A stretch of 59,071 nucleotides of DNA from Desulfobacterales bacterium (GCA_030616475.1 JAUWXF010000004.1:1-59071), one strand, 5' to 3'. Shown: positions 26,647 through 36,219, numbered from the stretch's first letter. Program-made: numbers and translations. The notes: generated by a model not told the origin, from the letters alone.

Positions 26647-27297
26647 TCAAGTGTCACGGCTACTTTTGAGGGTCTCCAGGATGTTGTCTTGCTTGTCTTT
26701 TCTATATCGCCGCCCTTCAGTCAGAATTCTGGATAAATTCTTATCTCGCTTTATCAAACGAGCCAGATTCCTTGCTTTTTCCTTCTCCGAATCGGACATT
26801 ACCAAGAAAAGATTGCGAACATCTTCCTGATCTTGTGCACCACCTGCCATTAGCTTCATCGCTACCAGATAAGGCTTCGGGTATGCTTGAAGAGGGCCTG
26901 TTTGCGACGAATCCATGCTCCTGAGCCCATCGAGTTCCCATTTATAATTTGCTACCAATATGTCAAGCTTCTTAAACTGTTTTTCCGAATCTGTTATTAT
27001 TATCAAATCATGTTTTAGGGGATCAAATGGATCTTTAGATGCTTCAAAATCCTCTACGACGAACCCTTTCCCCAGGCTTTGCCTCAAAAAAGAGGCTAAT
27101 ACTTTGCAAAGATTGGTAAGGTTGCTTTTTTCGTCTCCACAGAAAAAAAGAACATCTACATCGAGAGTTGTTCTCGGTATACCGTGTAGAATAACGGCCT
27201 CGCCTCCGATAATGGCTGCAAGCCTGGTCATGTTTTTTTGTTCAGAAAAATTATCGATGCAATTTGTAACTATTTTCAATAAGTTTTTCATATGCAT
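26647..27297 (-). CDS. AbiEii-like nucleotidyltransferase (putative toxin)
   Basis: The 216-residue protein has IIGGEAVILHGIPRTTLDVD near residues 28-47, the GG-x-A...G-x-x-R-x-T-x-D-x-D signature of DUF1814/AbiEii-type nucleotidyltransferases, a later KKLDILVA acidic site and the helix AMKLMAGGAQDQEDVRNL typical of the family. AbiEii-like enzymes act as toxins, in studied cases by adding nucleotides to tRNA. Its start (ATG 27297, or ATG 27291) overlaps the end of a 63-residue gene by 47 bases, so the two are coupled. The partner is not a wHTH AbiEi, making this a non-standard pair. Confidence 0.75.
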   Translation of the reverse strand: MHMKNLLKIVTNCIDNFSEQKNMTRLAAIIGGEAVILHGIPRTTLDVDVLFFCGDEKSNLTNLCKVLASFLRQSLGKGFVVEDFEASKDPFDPLKHDLIIITDSEKQFKKLDILVANYKWELDGLRSMDSSQTGPLQAYPKPYLVAMKLMAGGAQDQEDVRNLFLVMSDSEKEKARNLARLIKRDKNLSRILTEGRRYRKDKQDNILETLKSSRDT

Positions 27298-27442
27298 CTT
27301 CTGGTGAAATGTTGTACATTTCAGCCATTCTCTCTAAAGTCTCATCCAGCCGCCTTTCTGCCTCCGCGGCCCTTTGTTCCGGGGTAAGCTTTAAGAAAGC
27401 TTCAATCATTTCAAGCCATTTTCTTTCCATTAAATGTGACAT
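27251..27442 (-). CDS. Small protein, putative antitoxin or partner of the nucleotidyltransferase
   Basis: The 63-residue protein begins MSHLMERKWLEMIEAFLKLT and continues with PEQRAAEAERRLDETLERMA, strongly charged and probably all helical, then MYNISPEDAYEKLIEN. I do not recognise a named family. The ATG at 27442 is preceded by GAGG at a five-base distance; an earlier ATG at 27475 is possible. It overlaps the AbiEii-like gene, which suggests a coupled antitoxin or chaperone. A related but decayed copy sits alone at 55376-55621. Confidence 0.65.
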   Translation of the reverse strand: MSHLMERKWLEMIEAFLKLTPEQRAAEAERRLDETLERMAEMYNISPEDAYEKLIENSYKLHR

Positions 27443-27473
27443 GGGAACCTCTTTAGATGCGTCGTAATAGTTC

Positions 27474-27532
27474 ACCGCAGAGGCGCAGAGACCGGTGGGG
27501 TTTTCTCTCTGCGGACTCCGCGCCTCTGCGGT
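27474..27532. repeat. ACCGCAGAGGCGC inverted repeat between TA modules
   Basis: ACCGCAGAGGCGC (27474-27486) and GCGCCTCTGCGGT (27520-27532) are perfect 13-base inverted arms around a 33-base middle that contains a further partial CAGAG/CTCTG pairing. It occupies most of the gap between hepT and the small partner gene. It may end the hepT transcript or be a mobile palindrome; it lacks a T-run. Confidence 0.8.
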
Positions 27533-27540
27533 TAATCATC

Positions 27541-27999
27541 TCAAAGTGTCCCATCGATGAATTCCGGGTGAGCATTTATCCATCTCTTAATGGCACCTGC
27601 AACATCCTCTATGTCTGAGAGCTGAGAAGAACATATCTCGTACAATTCCTTATCCGTAATTTCATGATAAAAATGGACCATCCTGTTTCTATATCCTGCC
27701 AGGGTTTTGAACCTCAGACTTTCCTGATTGTCTAAAATCGCTACCTCCTCTAAAACAGATCCGATTTCTTTATATTCGCTTACACCGCGTCCGAAGCCCT
27801 TGGCGAGGATATGCCTGCCTAAATCCATAAGGGCCTCAAGTGATCGTCTCAAGCAGGATTCCGCAGACCAGATATTTCTCTTGTCTTCGGTAAATGTCTC
27901 ATAATCGCTTAAGGGCAGAGACTCAATCTCCTTCATCATTCTGTTTATCCAATCCAGCCGATCAGCAACCACCCTTTTTGAAATCTTTCCCGGGCTCAT
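27541..27999 (-). CDS. hepT: HepT-type HEPN toxin
   Basis: The 152-residue protein is a DUF86/HepT HEPN-domain protein. The active-site motif R-x4-H-x-Y is present as RNRMVHFY near residue 107, preceded by an all-helical region with AESCLRRSLEALMDLGRHIL. HepT proteins are ribonucleases or RNA-targeting toxins, silenced when MntA adds AMP to the motif tyrosine. The start codon shares one base with the stop of the antitoxin gene (TAATG), so translation is coupled and antitoxin comes first, as usual for this system. Confidence 0.88.
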   Translation of the reverse strand: MSPGKISKRVVADRLDWINRMMKEIESLPLSDYETFTEDKRNIWSAESCLRRSLEALMDLGRHILAKGFGRGVSEYKEIGSVLEEVAILDNQESLRFKTLAGYRNRMVHFYHEITDKELYEICSSQLSDIEDVAGAIKRWINAHPEFIDGTL

Positions 28000-28424
28000 T
28001 AATTCTCCCCCATAATAAGAGAAATCCTTTCCCTCTCCAGTGGAGCCAGATCTCCGGCCCTCCTCAAGATGTAAAGGTCGTATTCATCCGCCTCATATTC
28101 ATCCTTGCAGTATATTCTCTCTCCCCGAATAACATTTGCCGCCAGGAAGGGATCCACTTCTGTAATAACCACGAGATCCACCCTATTAGCGGAAAAAAGA
28201 TCCTCCAGAGCCATACCCAAACGGACCTTCTCTTTAACTGAGAGCTGCCTTCCCGAAGAGGGCTTTACGCCTATGTCGACATCCGATAATGGAGAAATAG
28301 ACAGAGCAGACCTCTCTCTTTTTAGCCATTCAGCAACCTCTTGGGCATGGCTGCCAAAGGCGTAAATGATATCTAATCCAAACTTCTCGGCTATTTGACT
28401 CAATCTCTGTTTTCTTTCCGTCAT
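27999..28424 (-). CDS. mntA: MntA-type nucleotidyltransferase antitoxin
   Basis: The 141-residue protein is a minimal nucleotidyltransferase: YAFGSHAQEVAEW gives the GS motif and LSDVDIGV the DxD, with a third acidic position in RVDLVVITE. The spacing between GS and DxD is about 20 residues, longer than the usual ten or so, owing to an inserted EWLKRERSALSISP segment. MntA antitoxins AMPylate the HepT tyrosine. First gene of the pair, one-base overlap with hepT. Confidence 0.87.
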   Translation of the reverse strand: MTERKQRLSQIAEKFGLDIIYAFGSHAQEVAEWLKRERSALSISPLSDVDIGVKPSSGRQLSVKEKVRLGMALEDLFSANRVDLVVITEVDPFLAANVIRGERIYCKDEYEADEYDLYILRRAGDLAPLERERISLIMGEN

Positions 28425-28717
28425 CTCAATAGTTCTTCTTCGATAATAGTTCGGCTCCTAGACTGAGGGTTACAGTTTGCGGGACACCTTGTTCTGTTGT
28501 TTTGACAGGATTTACAGGACTTGAAGTTTAGGGCAACTACCTCCACCCTCAAGTCCGCTGCAGGCGAACGGTCCTCCAACCTCAATCCGGGGCGATCTAA
28601 GTTGTATACTACTTCAAAACAGGCTATGTGTCAATTGGATTGCGGAGCCGCATCGGCCCCCGACAATCAATAGTCGGTCAAGTAGGCTCACCTGCCGGGC
28701 GCTTTCTGCCCGTAAGA
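28425..28717. other. Spacer behind YfhO gene and before mntA
   Basis: I see no gene. Bases near 28498-28520 read GACAGGATTTACAGGACTTG, a partial match to the GACAGGAT repeat start seen elsewhere, without the CCCC/GGGG palindrome. No clear promoter for mntA was found by eye. Confidence 0.4.
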
Positions 28718-30970
28718 TCATGTGTTCGGGACATGCCGCTTTGGCCGCCACACCCAGAGGCCAATCATGACCAGACAAAGGCTGAAGAAGGAAATACGAA
28801 GTCCCCACACAAAAGATTGGGGTTGATATGTAAATACAATTTGGTGCATACCTGGTTCCAAGAAGACAGCCCTAAAGAACCCGTTGGCTCGAAAGAGTTC
28901 CCGCTCATCGCCATTGACAAACACTCGCCAGCCCGGATAAAAAGAATCGAGCAAAACCAGATATCCTCCAAGAGACTGGGCCGTTGCATTAACTTTATTA
29001 GGCCCTGCATAGGACATGTCCAAGACCTCGCCGCCTTCTCCATACATAAGGGAGACCTGGGAGCCCTTTTCCAAAACCACGTACTGCCGGGGATCAAACT
29101 GGTCTTTTAGAATCTCTTCAACCGCCCTGGCCCTGTCACGCACCATCTTGACTGCGGGCACCATGTAGGCACGTGGCAAGGCGCAGGGGAGTTGATAGAG
29201 ATTTTGTTGGATTCTTTTTAGCCTGCCCGCCCGTACTTCGCTTTCAATCGCCTCCGGCCCCATTGCTATGAGGTACCGTGTATTGGTCAGCTCAAGAAAC
29301 CGAATACGTTTTTTGAGATTCAACTTTTCGAGAAGTTCTGTAACAAGCCACTGGTACCGGGCCTCAGTCCCTCCGATTCCGTTGACATAGGAAATGTCGT
29401 AAAGTGTCCCGGTATTCGGCCACAAATAATGGCGCCAAAGATGTTGGAGAGAGAATGAAGATTGATGGCGGCGTTGGAGATTCCCGTAGGAATCAGTCTG
29501 AACGAAAATGCGCTCTGAATCTTTGTTCTTTCCCACAGTATGAACCAGCTTGGGCTCATCCGTATAGAACTCTTTAGGCACGACAGGATTAAAGGGCATG
29601 TGAGCTAATATGAGATCAACTGTAGAAACGACGACTACGAGTATGGAAAAGGTCGATTTGTTAAGTACTTTTTTGAAGAACAAGAAAATGCATAACAAAG
29701 AAACACAAACAAACAGAAAAAACCTGACACTCGGGGAGACGTAATCTAATGCAGGCAGTGAGCAAGATGTCCGAATGATTGCTCCGACAAGAAATAAGAC
29801 GACAAGGAAAACAAAAATTGAAATTACGCGCTTGTTGCCTCTGATGCCTCTTTCAAGAATGTAATCAAATCCAAAGGCGGCTAGAAAGGCTATGGAATAG
29901 GCACAAATGAACATAAACTTTTCCGGGAAACGGAAGGAGTTGGAAAATGGTATTGCTTTGTAAAGTAGAAAGAAGAGGGGGGTGTGCTTTCCAAGGGCCA
30001 ACGCGAGACTTACAAACAGGCACGCAGTCCAGAATTTTATGCGGGCATCTTTCACAAAAAGTATAGCAGATATGCTAAATACGAGGGGCATCAATCCGAA
30101 ATAATTACTTAAGAGCCAAGCAAATTGTTCTTTGCCGTAGATATCAAAGGAAGGAGGACTCAGTAATTGAAACAGTGCCAGAGGATTTAGAGAGAATTTG
30201 GTTGCCTCCTGGAAGTTAAAGCCTGTGGCCCTTATCGAATGTCTGAACATCTCCCAAGAGGGAAGCAGTTGGACTGTGACCAAGGCGATACCGACTATGC
30301 CAATGAAGGCCAGCACAATGCTGATCTTTGAAAGGTGTTGAAGCCAACCTGTTTGCCGATTGACGAGCAGGTTATAGGTAAATACCAATAGCAGAGTGAA
30401 CAAAAGCAGTTGGGGTTCGCCTCCTAAGAATTGGATGGCCAGAAATATGGCACCCAGAAGGCCATAGAAAAGAGTATGGCGACCACGACCCTTTTCAAAA
30501 CACAAAAAGACGGCAGGCAACCAGATGGCTGACTGGAGGTTATTCAGCACATTGGCTGTCGAAACAAGATAGCCTCCCAGGGTGAAGCACAAGGCAGCCA
30601 AACACGCTGCTGGGATAGAACAATTCCAGTGACGGGTAAGGGCGTATACGAGACAAGCCGCTATAATGTAATGCGTGATGATAAACATGTTCAAGGCATA
30701 CGGCATAGGCACCAGATAAAAAACGATAGACAAGGGATAGAAGACACCGGTCTGAATATCAGAGAGAAAGGGGGCGCCACAAAAAAGCTCGGGATTCCAC
30801 AGGGGAAGTTCTCCTTGACGCCAGAACTCGGCCAAAAAATGCTTCATGGGCATAAAGAGGAGCTGAATGTCTCTGAAAAAGAGCGTGTGATGTCCCAAAA
30901 GGGGGAGGAACAATACAAGAACGGACGCTGTCAGATAAAAGAAGGCACAAATTTCCATACTTTTTTTCAT
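28718..30970 (-). CDS. YfhO-family polytopic membrane protein
   Basis: The 750-residue protein is a YfhO-type GT-C-like membrane protein: WNPELFCGAPFLSDIQTGVF after the first helices, then twelve or so hydrophobic segments, and a soluble C-terminal beta domain with SFYPGWRVFVNG and FFRAVFLEPGMHQIVFTYQP. In Gram-positives YfhO adds sugars to teichoic acids at the outer face; here the acceptor is unknown. It follows the DUF2142-like gene by 17 bases and is last in a minus-strand unit that includes the TMTC-like genes. Two paralogues are at 41494 and 43825. Confidence 0.85.
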   Translation of the reverse strand: MKKSMEICAFFYLTASVLVLFLPLLGHHTLFFRDIQLLFMPMKHFLAEFWRQGELPLWNPELFCGAPFLSDIQTGVFYPLSIVFYLVPMPYALNMFIITHYIIAACLVYALTRHWNCSIPAACLAALCFTLGGYLVSTANVLNNLQSAIWLPAVFLCFEKGRGRHTLFYGLLGAIFLAIQFLGGEPQLLLFTLLLVFTYNLLVNRQTGWLQHLSKISIVLAFIGIVGIALVTVQLLPSWEMFRHSIRATGFNFQEATKFSLNPLALFQLLSPPSFDIYGKEQFAWLLSNYFGLMPLVFSISAILFVKDARIKFWTACLFVSLALALGKHTPLFFLLYKAIPFSNSFRFPEKFMFICAYSIAFLAAFGFDYILERGIRGNKRVISIFVFLVVLFLVGAIIRTSCSLPALDYVSPSVRFFLFVCVSLLCIFLFFKKVLNKSTFSILVVVVSTVDLILAHMPFNPVVPKEFYTDEPKLVHTVGKNKDSERIFVQTDSYGNLQRRHQSSFSLQHLWRHYLWPNTGTLYDISYVNGIGGTEARYQWLVTELLEKLNLKKRIRFLELTNTRYLIAMGPEAIESEVRAGRLKRIQQNLYQLPCALPRAYMVPAVKMVRDRARAVEEILKDQFDPRQYVVLEKGSQVSLMYGEGGEVLDMSYAGPNKVNATAQSLGGYLVLLDSFYPGWRVFVNGDERELFRANGFFRAVFLEPGMHQIVFTYQPQSFVWGLRISFFSLCLVMIGLWVWRPKRHVPNT

Positions 30971-30987
30971 AAGCCATGCCTGATGGA

Positions 30988-32841
30988 TTATTCCGTATTT
31001 GGCCCGGTTCGGTTATCTCTTGCTTTGGTGCTAATTTTTTTGAGCATTGACTCAAGTTGTACGCGAACATTTGGCGGCGCTTCGGGCAAGAGCCGGCGAA
31101 TTCGTTCTCCCGCATCATGGAAGCGCCTTATATCAATAAGGAGACTAATCTCCAAGAGCTGGGCCTCGGGAAAGTCAACTACAGCTTTGTTAAGGACGTC
31201 CAATGCCTTGTTAGGTTTTCCCAGTAATCGAAGAGAACGAGCGCACATCAAGCGTGACTCACGCTCATCGGCGCCTTTTTCAATGGCGCGACAGGCGTGA
31301 AAAAGAGCATTCTTCCAATCATGCCTTTGTGCGAAGTGTCTGTATGCTATGATATCACTTGAGCCGGTTGTATCGACATATGCAGAGGCTTTGAAAGAGC
31401 TTTGCGCGTAGTGGTCAGTAAAGGTAACGTAATCCAAATCGGGGCTGGATACCTCTTCGACCGGTTTGTACATAAGAATGTAATTGTAAAGGATCAAGAA
31501 ATTAACCGGGACGAGTATCAGCATCAAGCCTGCAAAAATAATGCTGAGAATCCTTTCCTTGTTAACCCGCCTTAAGAATTTCAACCCGCTCATTGCAAAA
31601 TGCATAGCCAGCAACGTGAAAGGCCACAGGTTCCAGACATGGCGAAGCTGCATACCGGTCCAGTGAATAGAGATACGGTATAAGCCGACAAACATGAAGA
31701 CAAATGAACTCAAGGCCAACATCATGTGCAGTGCATGTTCACGGGATTGCTCTCTGGACCTGACAAATGCCATTCGAACTCCCATGAGTACGTTCAGGAA
31801 AAACCAGATCACAAAGAATTGAAGCGAGGCAAACGGCAGGGTCAGGTGTTGCCAACAAAGATCGGCCAGGAAACGACCAGGAAATATCTTCGCCATAGCG
31901 GAGACGGTCGTATCAAAGGACAAGGGTGACGGGCGAACCAAACTGGGAGTGAGTATTTTGAGAAGACCTTCGCGAGTTGGGCTGCCATACCATATGATGC
32001 CGGAAATCAAGAAAGGGCCTGCCAGCAAAAGGACGGGCAAAAGAACAGCAGGCAACATTTTGAGGTAAAGCTTGCTTCGACGCCTATCAAGAATTGAGTC
32101 AAACACAAGAACAGGAAATAAGGCAGCGGCCGTCAACAGGATGGTCATTTTGGTCAGGAGCGCCAAGGCAAAGATGGTTCCGACAAGCAGCCCCTGTTTC
32201 CAAGACGGCCTATCGGCCCTTATGCAGTTCAGCACAGCAAGGATCAGGCCCAAGCTTAACATAAAAACAAGTGCGTCATTTGAAGCCACGGAGAATATTT
32301 GAAGGTTATTTGGCCAAAGGGCAGCTATAAGGAGAAGGATTCTTGTGCCCTGCGGATTTTCTGCCATTGCAAGGCGCAATATGCGAGCAAATATGACAAA
32401 TGCAGCAATCCCAAACAGAAGCGACAGTGTTCGGAAAAGACGAAGCGTTTTGCGAGGAGAATCGAATGGGAAAATTTCACCAGGATCATCATGGACTAGA
32501 AAAGGGCGGTTCGGGTTCTTGTCAGGGTTGATTGCCAAATGATCGGGAAACACTACTGGAAAGAACCTGGCGGTAAGGGCAGCTATGTGGTAGTATAACG
32601 GTGGGTGGTAGACTTCGATACCATATCGGCGCGGGGCAGATCGGTCAACAGGATGGATTTTCTTTGCCTCAAAGATTGCTTCAATATAGCGAAGGTGATC
32701 CGGTTCGTCAGCGCCTTCAAATGCCGGCATAAGTATGATGTAGAAGAGTAAGAAAAGGATGTATAGAACAAGTATAAAAGAAAACGAACCTATCGGTTTG
32801 ATCCGGACCTGGCAAAGCATTTTTGGACCTATCTTATACAT
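30988..32841 (-). CDS. Polytopic GT-C-like protein (DUF2142-like) with helical-repeat tail
   Basis: The 617-residue protein has a first periplasmic loop with AFEGADEPDHLRYIEAIFEA and YHPPLYYHIAALTARF, the DEPxH / PPLYY pattern of DUF2142-like or ArnT-like GT-C proteins, followed by about ten hydrophobic segments. The last 120 residues (RAIEKGADERESRLMCARSL, GKPNKALDVLNKAV) look like TPR-type helical pairs, a layout shared with the neighbouring TMTC-like proteins. Probably uses a lipid-linked sugar on the periplasmic face. Family assignment is by motif only. Confidence 0.72.
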   Translation of the reverse strand: MYKIGPKMLCQVRIKPIGSFSFILVLYILFLLFYIILMPAFEGADEPDHLRYIEAIFEAKKIHPVDRSAPRRYGIEVYHPPLYYHIAALTARFFPVVFPDHLAINPDKNPNRPFLVHDDPGEIFPFDSPRKTLRLFRTLSLLFGIAAFVIFARILRLAMAENPQGTRILLLIAALWPNNLQIFSVASNDALVFMLSLGLILAVLNCIRADRPSWKQGLLVGTIFALALLTKMTILLTAAALFPVLVFDSILDRRRSKLYLKMLPAVLLPVLLLAGPFLISGIIWYGSPTREGLLKILTPSLVRPSPLSFDTTVSAMAKIFPGRFLADLCWQHLTLPFASLQFFVIWFFLNVLMGVRMAFVRSREQSREHALHMMLALSSFVFMFVGLYRISIHWTGMQLRHVWNLWPFTLLAMHFAMSGLKFLRRVNKERILSIIFAGLMLILVPVNFLILYNYILMYKPVEEVSSPDLDYVTFTDHYAQSSFKASAYVDTTGSSDIIAYRHFAQRHDWKNALFHACRAIEKGADERESRLMCARSLRLLGKPNKALDVLNKAVVDFPEAQLLEISLLIDIRRFHDAGERIRRLLPEAPPNVRVQLESMLKKISTKARDNRTGPNTE

Positions 32842-32930
32842 CGATAATCATTCACCGAATTACTTAAATCAAGCTGATAGTCGAGTATATCTACCCCCTG
32901 CGCTTCATGTCACAACAATGGGCAAGAGTC

Positions 32931-34481
32931 TCATTGGGAGTTCCGCTGGCCAGTCACAGCAACTTCCAGGTTCTTTCGCGCCGATGTAAAGTTGGGATTA
33001 ATCCTTAATGCCTCGCGAAAATGGGCGACAGCCCCTGCTGTCTTCCCCTGCACGGCTAAGACAATGCCCAGATTGTTGTATGCAGGTGCATAGTCAGGTT
33101 TGATCCCCAGCGTCTCGGAATAATGCTCAATGGCTTCATCGAATTTCCCTCGCCGAGCCAAGGCAATTCCCATGTTGTTATGCGCCAGCCAGTTGTTAGC
33201 GGTTACATCGAGTGTATGTTCAAAGAGCGCAACGCTGTTTTGCCAATGTCGTACTTGCACCGTCGTGCAGATCATGAGGGCTGAAAGGAGTGCCCCTGTC
33301 GCCAAGATGAGCCCAATATTTCGATATCGCCATCTTGACAAAAGGTCGGGAACACTCCAGGCCATGATGATAAACAGACCGATCAGCGGTACATACGTAT
33401 ACCGATCAGACATGGCATGGCTGCCCACCTGCACCAGCCCAATAACAGGCACAAGGGTTCCGAGGTACCATAGCCATCCGGTTAGAAGATAGGGATGCCG
33501 CCGTGCCGCCCGAACCACCAGCCCGGATACACTCAGGAGCAATAAGCCCGCCCCCGCAGCCTGCCACATTGGCAGGCTACTGCCAGGATGTGGATAAAAA
33601 ACCGCCAGGTGGCGAGGCCAGATCATCTTTTCTATGTAACCGACGTAAGAAACCATCGCATTGGCGACACGGATATCAAGAGGAAGGACATCTAGAGATC
33701 TTACGGCCCCACCCCCTTGCTGGACAAGAAAAGTTACAACACCTGAGACTGCTGCAACGGCAAAAAATGGGGCTTTTTCCAAAACCAGACGAAAAATTAA
33801 AGACCTTTGATTGCTGAAATTTATTGATTCATGGCTTTGTGAGTTACTATCATCACTTGATTGTCCAAACTGAAAGCGGCCAAGGGGCCAGTAATCGAGC
33901 AAAAGCAGTACAAACGGCAACGTGACAAGCATGGGCTTGGCCATAAGGCCTAGGGCAAAGGATAGAAGGACCAGCAGATATCTATTAAGCCCTGGACGTT
34001 CAACATAACGGACGTAAACCCCCATCGCAAGTATCCAGAAAAAAGTGCTCAGGACATCCTTGCGCTCAGCCACCCACGCAACCGACTCCACGTGGAGGGG
34101 ATGCAGCGCAAACAAGGCGGCAACAAAGGCGCTTCGCCAGAGCGCCCCCGTCATCCGCTTAAGAACCACAAAAAGCAGGAGGGTATTTGCTATGTGAAGC
34201 AGCAGATTGGTGAAATGATGCCCGCCTGGATTCAACCCATAGAGCTCACAATCCAACATGTGCGATAGCCACGTCAACGGATGCCAATTGCCGACATGAG
34301 TGGTGGTGAGCGCCCAGACCAGCCCCTGATAGGTCAGACCGGCTTGCACATGGCTATTTCGGGTGACATACAGTTCGTCATCGAAATTGACAAACTCATG
34401 ATCTGCCAATTGCCAAAATACAACAAGGGCTGCCATGGTCAGAAGCAGGCTAATTAAGAGTTTTGAAAAATGGCAACGCAT
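32931..34481 (-). CDS. TMTC-like membrane glycosyltransferase with TPRs
   Basis: The 516-residue protein has a membrane domain with EFVNFDDELYVTRNSHVQ in the first loop (the DD pair is the GT-C catalytic position), GNWHPLTWLSHMLDCELYG and ALHPLHVESVAWVAERKDVL, as in TMTC-type O-mannosyltransferases. The C-terminal 90 residues hold about two and a half TPRs (NMGIALARRGKFDEAIEHY). Eukaryotic TMTCs O-mannosylate cadherins; bacterial ones are little studied. It starts one base after the stop of a paralogue, which suggests tandem duplication. Confidence 0.83.
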   Translation of the reverse strand: MRCHFSKLLISLLLTMAALVVFWQLADHEFVNFDDELYVTRNSHVQAGLTYQGLVWALTTTHVGNWHPLTWLSHMLDCELYGLNPGGHHFTNLLLHIANTLLLFVVLKRMTGALWRSAFVAALFALHPLHVESVAWVAERKDVLSTFFWILAMGVYVRYVERPGLNRYLLVLLSFALGLMAKPMLVTLPFVLLLLDYWPLGRFQFGQSSDDSNSQSHESINFSNQRSLIFRLVLEKAPFFAVAAVSGVVTFLVQQGGGAVRSLDVLPLDIRVANAMVSYVGYIEKMIWPRHLAVFYPHPGSSLPMWQAAGAGLLLLSVSGLVVRAARRHPYLLTGWLWYLGTLVPVIGLVQVGSHAMSDRYTYVPLIGLFIIMAWSVPDLLSRWRYRNIGLILATGALLSALMICTTVQVRHWQNSVALFEHTLDVTANNWLAHNNMGIALARRGKFDEAIEHYSETLGIKPDYAPAYNNLGIVLAVQGKTAGAVAHFREALRINPNFTSARKNLEVAVTGQRNSQ

Positions 34482-34482
34482 A

Positions 34483-36219
34483 TCAAGGTTTCTTCTGCAT
34501 GGTCAGAGCGATGTCCAGGTTGTGACGCGCCGCCGCATCGTCAGGTTCGATTCGCAGCGCCTCCTGATAATGGGCAATGGCTTCTGCGATATCCCCCTGC
34601 TCCATCAAAGCATTCCCGAGGTTGTTGTACACCTCTGCATCGTTTGGCTTGATCCGCAGCGCTTCTCGATAGTGGATAATGGCGGGTTCTGTTTCCCTTT
34701 GCTTAGCCAGAGCGATTCCAAGATTGAAATGTGCTTCAGCAAAATTGCGTTCAATCCGCAGCGCTTCCTGGAAATGTGCGATGGCTTCCGCTGTCTTCCC
34801 TTGTCCAGTCAAGGCGATTCCGAGGTTGTTGTGCGCCTTTGCGTTGTTGGGCTTCATCCGTAATGCCGCGTGATAATGGACAATAGCGCCTGCTGTCTTT
34901 CCTTGTGCCGCCAGAGCAAGCCCCATGTTGTTGTGCCCTGCACTGCTGCGAGGATTCACTTCCAACGCATGCTTGAATAACGTTATATTGCCGCTCCAGT
35001 GCTGTACCTGAAACGCGCTTTGGATTCCCAGCAATCCCAAAAACACAACACAAACTACAGGAACCAGGCTGCCTTTTATCCTTTCTCGATAAGAAGAAAG
35101 CAACCAGGCTAACGCCAGCGCCGGTCCCAACATGGATAGGTAAAGATAACGATCAGCTACTGTCGAGTAATCCTGGAAGCCAAAGGGCGTCAGTCCTAAC
35201 ACCGGGAGAAGGCCGACAGTAAATACTCCCGCAGCTACCAACAACCACTGCACGCGATTTCTCAACAGCCAAAAAACCGCGCCCAATGCGTAAGGAAGAA
35301 ATCCTGTGAGGAGAATCCAATCCTGCTGTAACACAAACTCGGGAGAACGTCCGTAGTCAATCCCTAACCTCGCCGGCATGAACAGTTTATAGAGGTAAAA
35401 AGCGAGTGCATCGCCTGCGACCAAAGGTCGAGCCCATAGTGGGGCAACAAACGTCACGGCTGTGTCCTGTGCAAATTTAGTTGCCAGGACGAACGGCACG
35501 GCCATGAACACCCAAAAAACTAACGGCAAATGCGAGTGGAATGAGGATCGAACATTGCTCTGTTTCAGTGCAAAATCAGCCAGCATCCACGCCATGATGG
35601 GAACAACTACTCCGGTGGGTTTTGCTAGTAATGCCATGACAAAAGCTACAGTTGCAAAAATATAGTTTTTCCTTGCAGGTCGGACATAACCCTCTGACCT
35701 GGCTCGCGCGTACTGCATGTATTGCCACACTGCCACCAGCGACAGGAGTCCGCAAAGCACATCTTTCATCCCGGTAACCCAGGCCACAGGTTCAACCTGG
35801 AGCGGATGCAAGGCAAACAGCATGGCCCCGCTGCACGCAGCCCAGTCATTTCCAACCAGCATCTTTAAAATGGCGAATACAACCAGTACGCTCAGCAGGT
35901 GAAACAGAAGGTTGGCGACATGAAAAATGCCCGGATCAAGTCTTGGTCCAGCTTTTTCTACTGTAGAAGACTGAGCAAAATAGGTTGTGCCTGCCCAAAT
36001 ACTATAGGTTAGTGGTATATACAGATTCTGATGCGGCTCTTTCCAGAAGTGCAGGACATTTGAGGCTGTAACCGGATTCAGATATGGATTTTCATACACA
36101 TTGAGTTGATCGTCCCAAACCACAAATTCGTGGCCACAAACCGGCCAAAACACGGCAAGCGTTATCCCAATGAGAAGCAATGCCATGAGGTGACGGCGCT
36201 GCATTTTTTCCTTTACCAC
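34483..36219 (-). CDS. TMTC-like membrane glycosyltransferase with TPRs
   Basis: The 578-residue protein is a paralogue of the next gene: EFVVWDDQLNVYENPYLN carries the DD pair, and ALHPLQVEPVAWVTGMKDVL the HPLxVE motif. The C-terminus has about four and a half 34-residue TPRs (NNLGIALTGQGKTAEAIAHF) encoded by very similar 102-base units between about 34500 and 34960. GTG 36219 has GGGAG upstream; ATG 36204 has AAAGGA and is equally possible. Likely polyprenyl-phosphate-dependent, with TPRs facing the acceptor. Acceptor unknown. Confidence 0.83.
   Translation of the reverse strand: MVKEKMQRRHLMALLLIGITLAVFWPVCGHEFVVWDDQLNVYENPYLNPVTASNVLHFWKEPHQNLYIPLTYSIWAGTTYFAQSSTVEKAGPRLDPGIFHVANLLFHLLSVLVVFAILKMLVGNDWAACSGAMLFALHPLQVEPVAWVTGMKDVLCGLLSLVAVWQYMQYARARSEGYVRPARKNYIFATVAFVMALLAKPTGVVVPIMAWMLADFALKQSNVRSSFHSHLPLVFWVFMAVPFVLATKFAQDTAVTFVAPLWARPLVAGDALAFYLYKLFMPARLGIDYGRSPEFVLQQDWILLTGFLPYALGAVFWLLRNRVQWLLVAAGVFTVGLLPVLGLTPFGFQDYSTVADRYLYLSMLGPALALAWLLSSYRERIKGSLVPVVCVVFLGLLGIQSAFQVQHWSGNITLFKHALEVNPRSSAGHNNMGLALAAQGKTAGAIVHYHAALRMKPNNAKAHNNLGIALTGQGKTAEAIAHFQEALRIERNFAEAHFNLGIALAKQRETEPAIIHYREALRIKPNDAEVYNNLGNALMEQGDIAEAIAHYQEALRIEPDDAAARHNLDIALTMQKKP

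Noticed and set aside
34500-34960. 102-base periodic DNA repeats considered as a CRISPR or minisatellite
   Set aside because: They are the coding units of 34-residue TPRs in a membrane protein.
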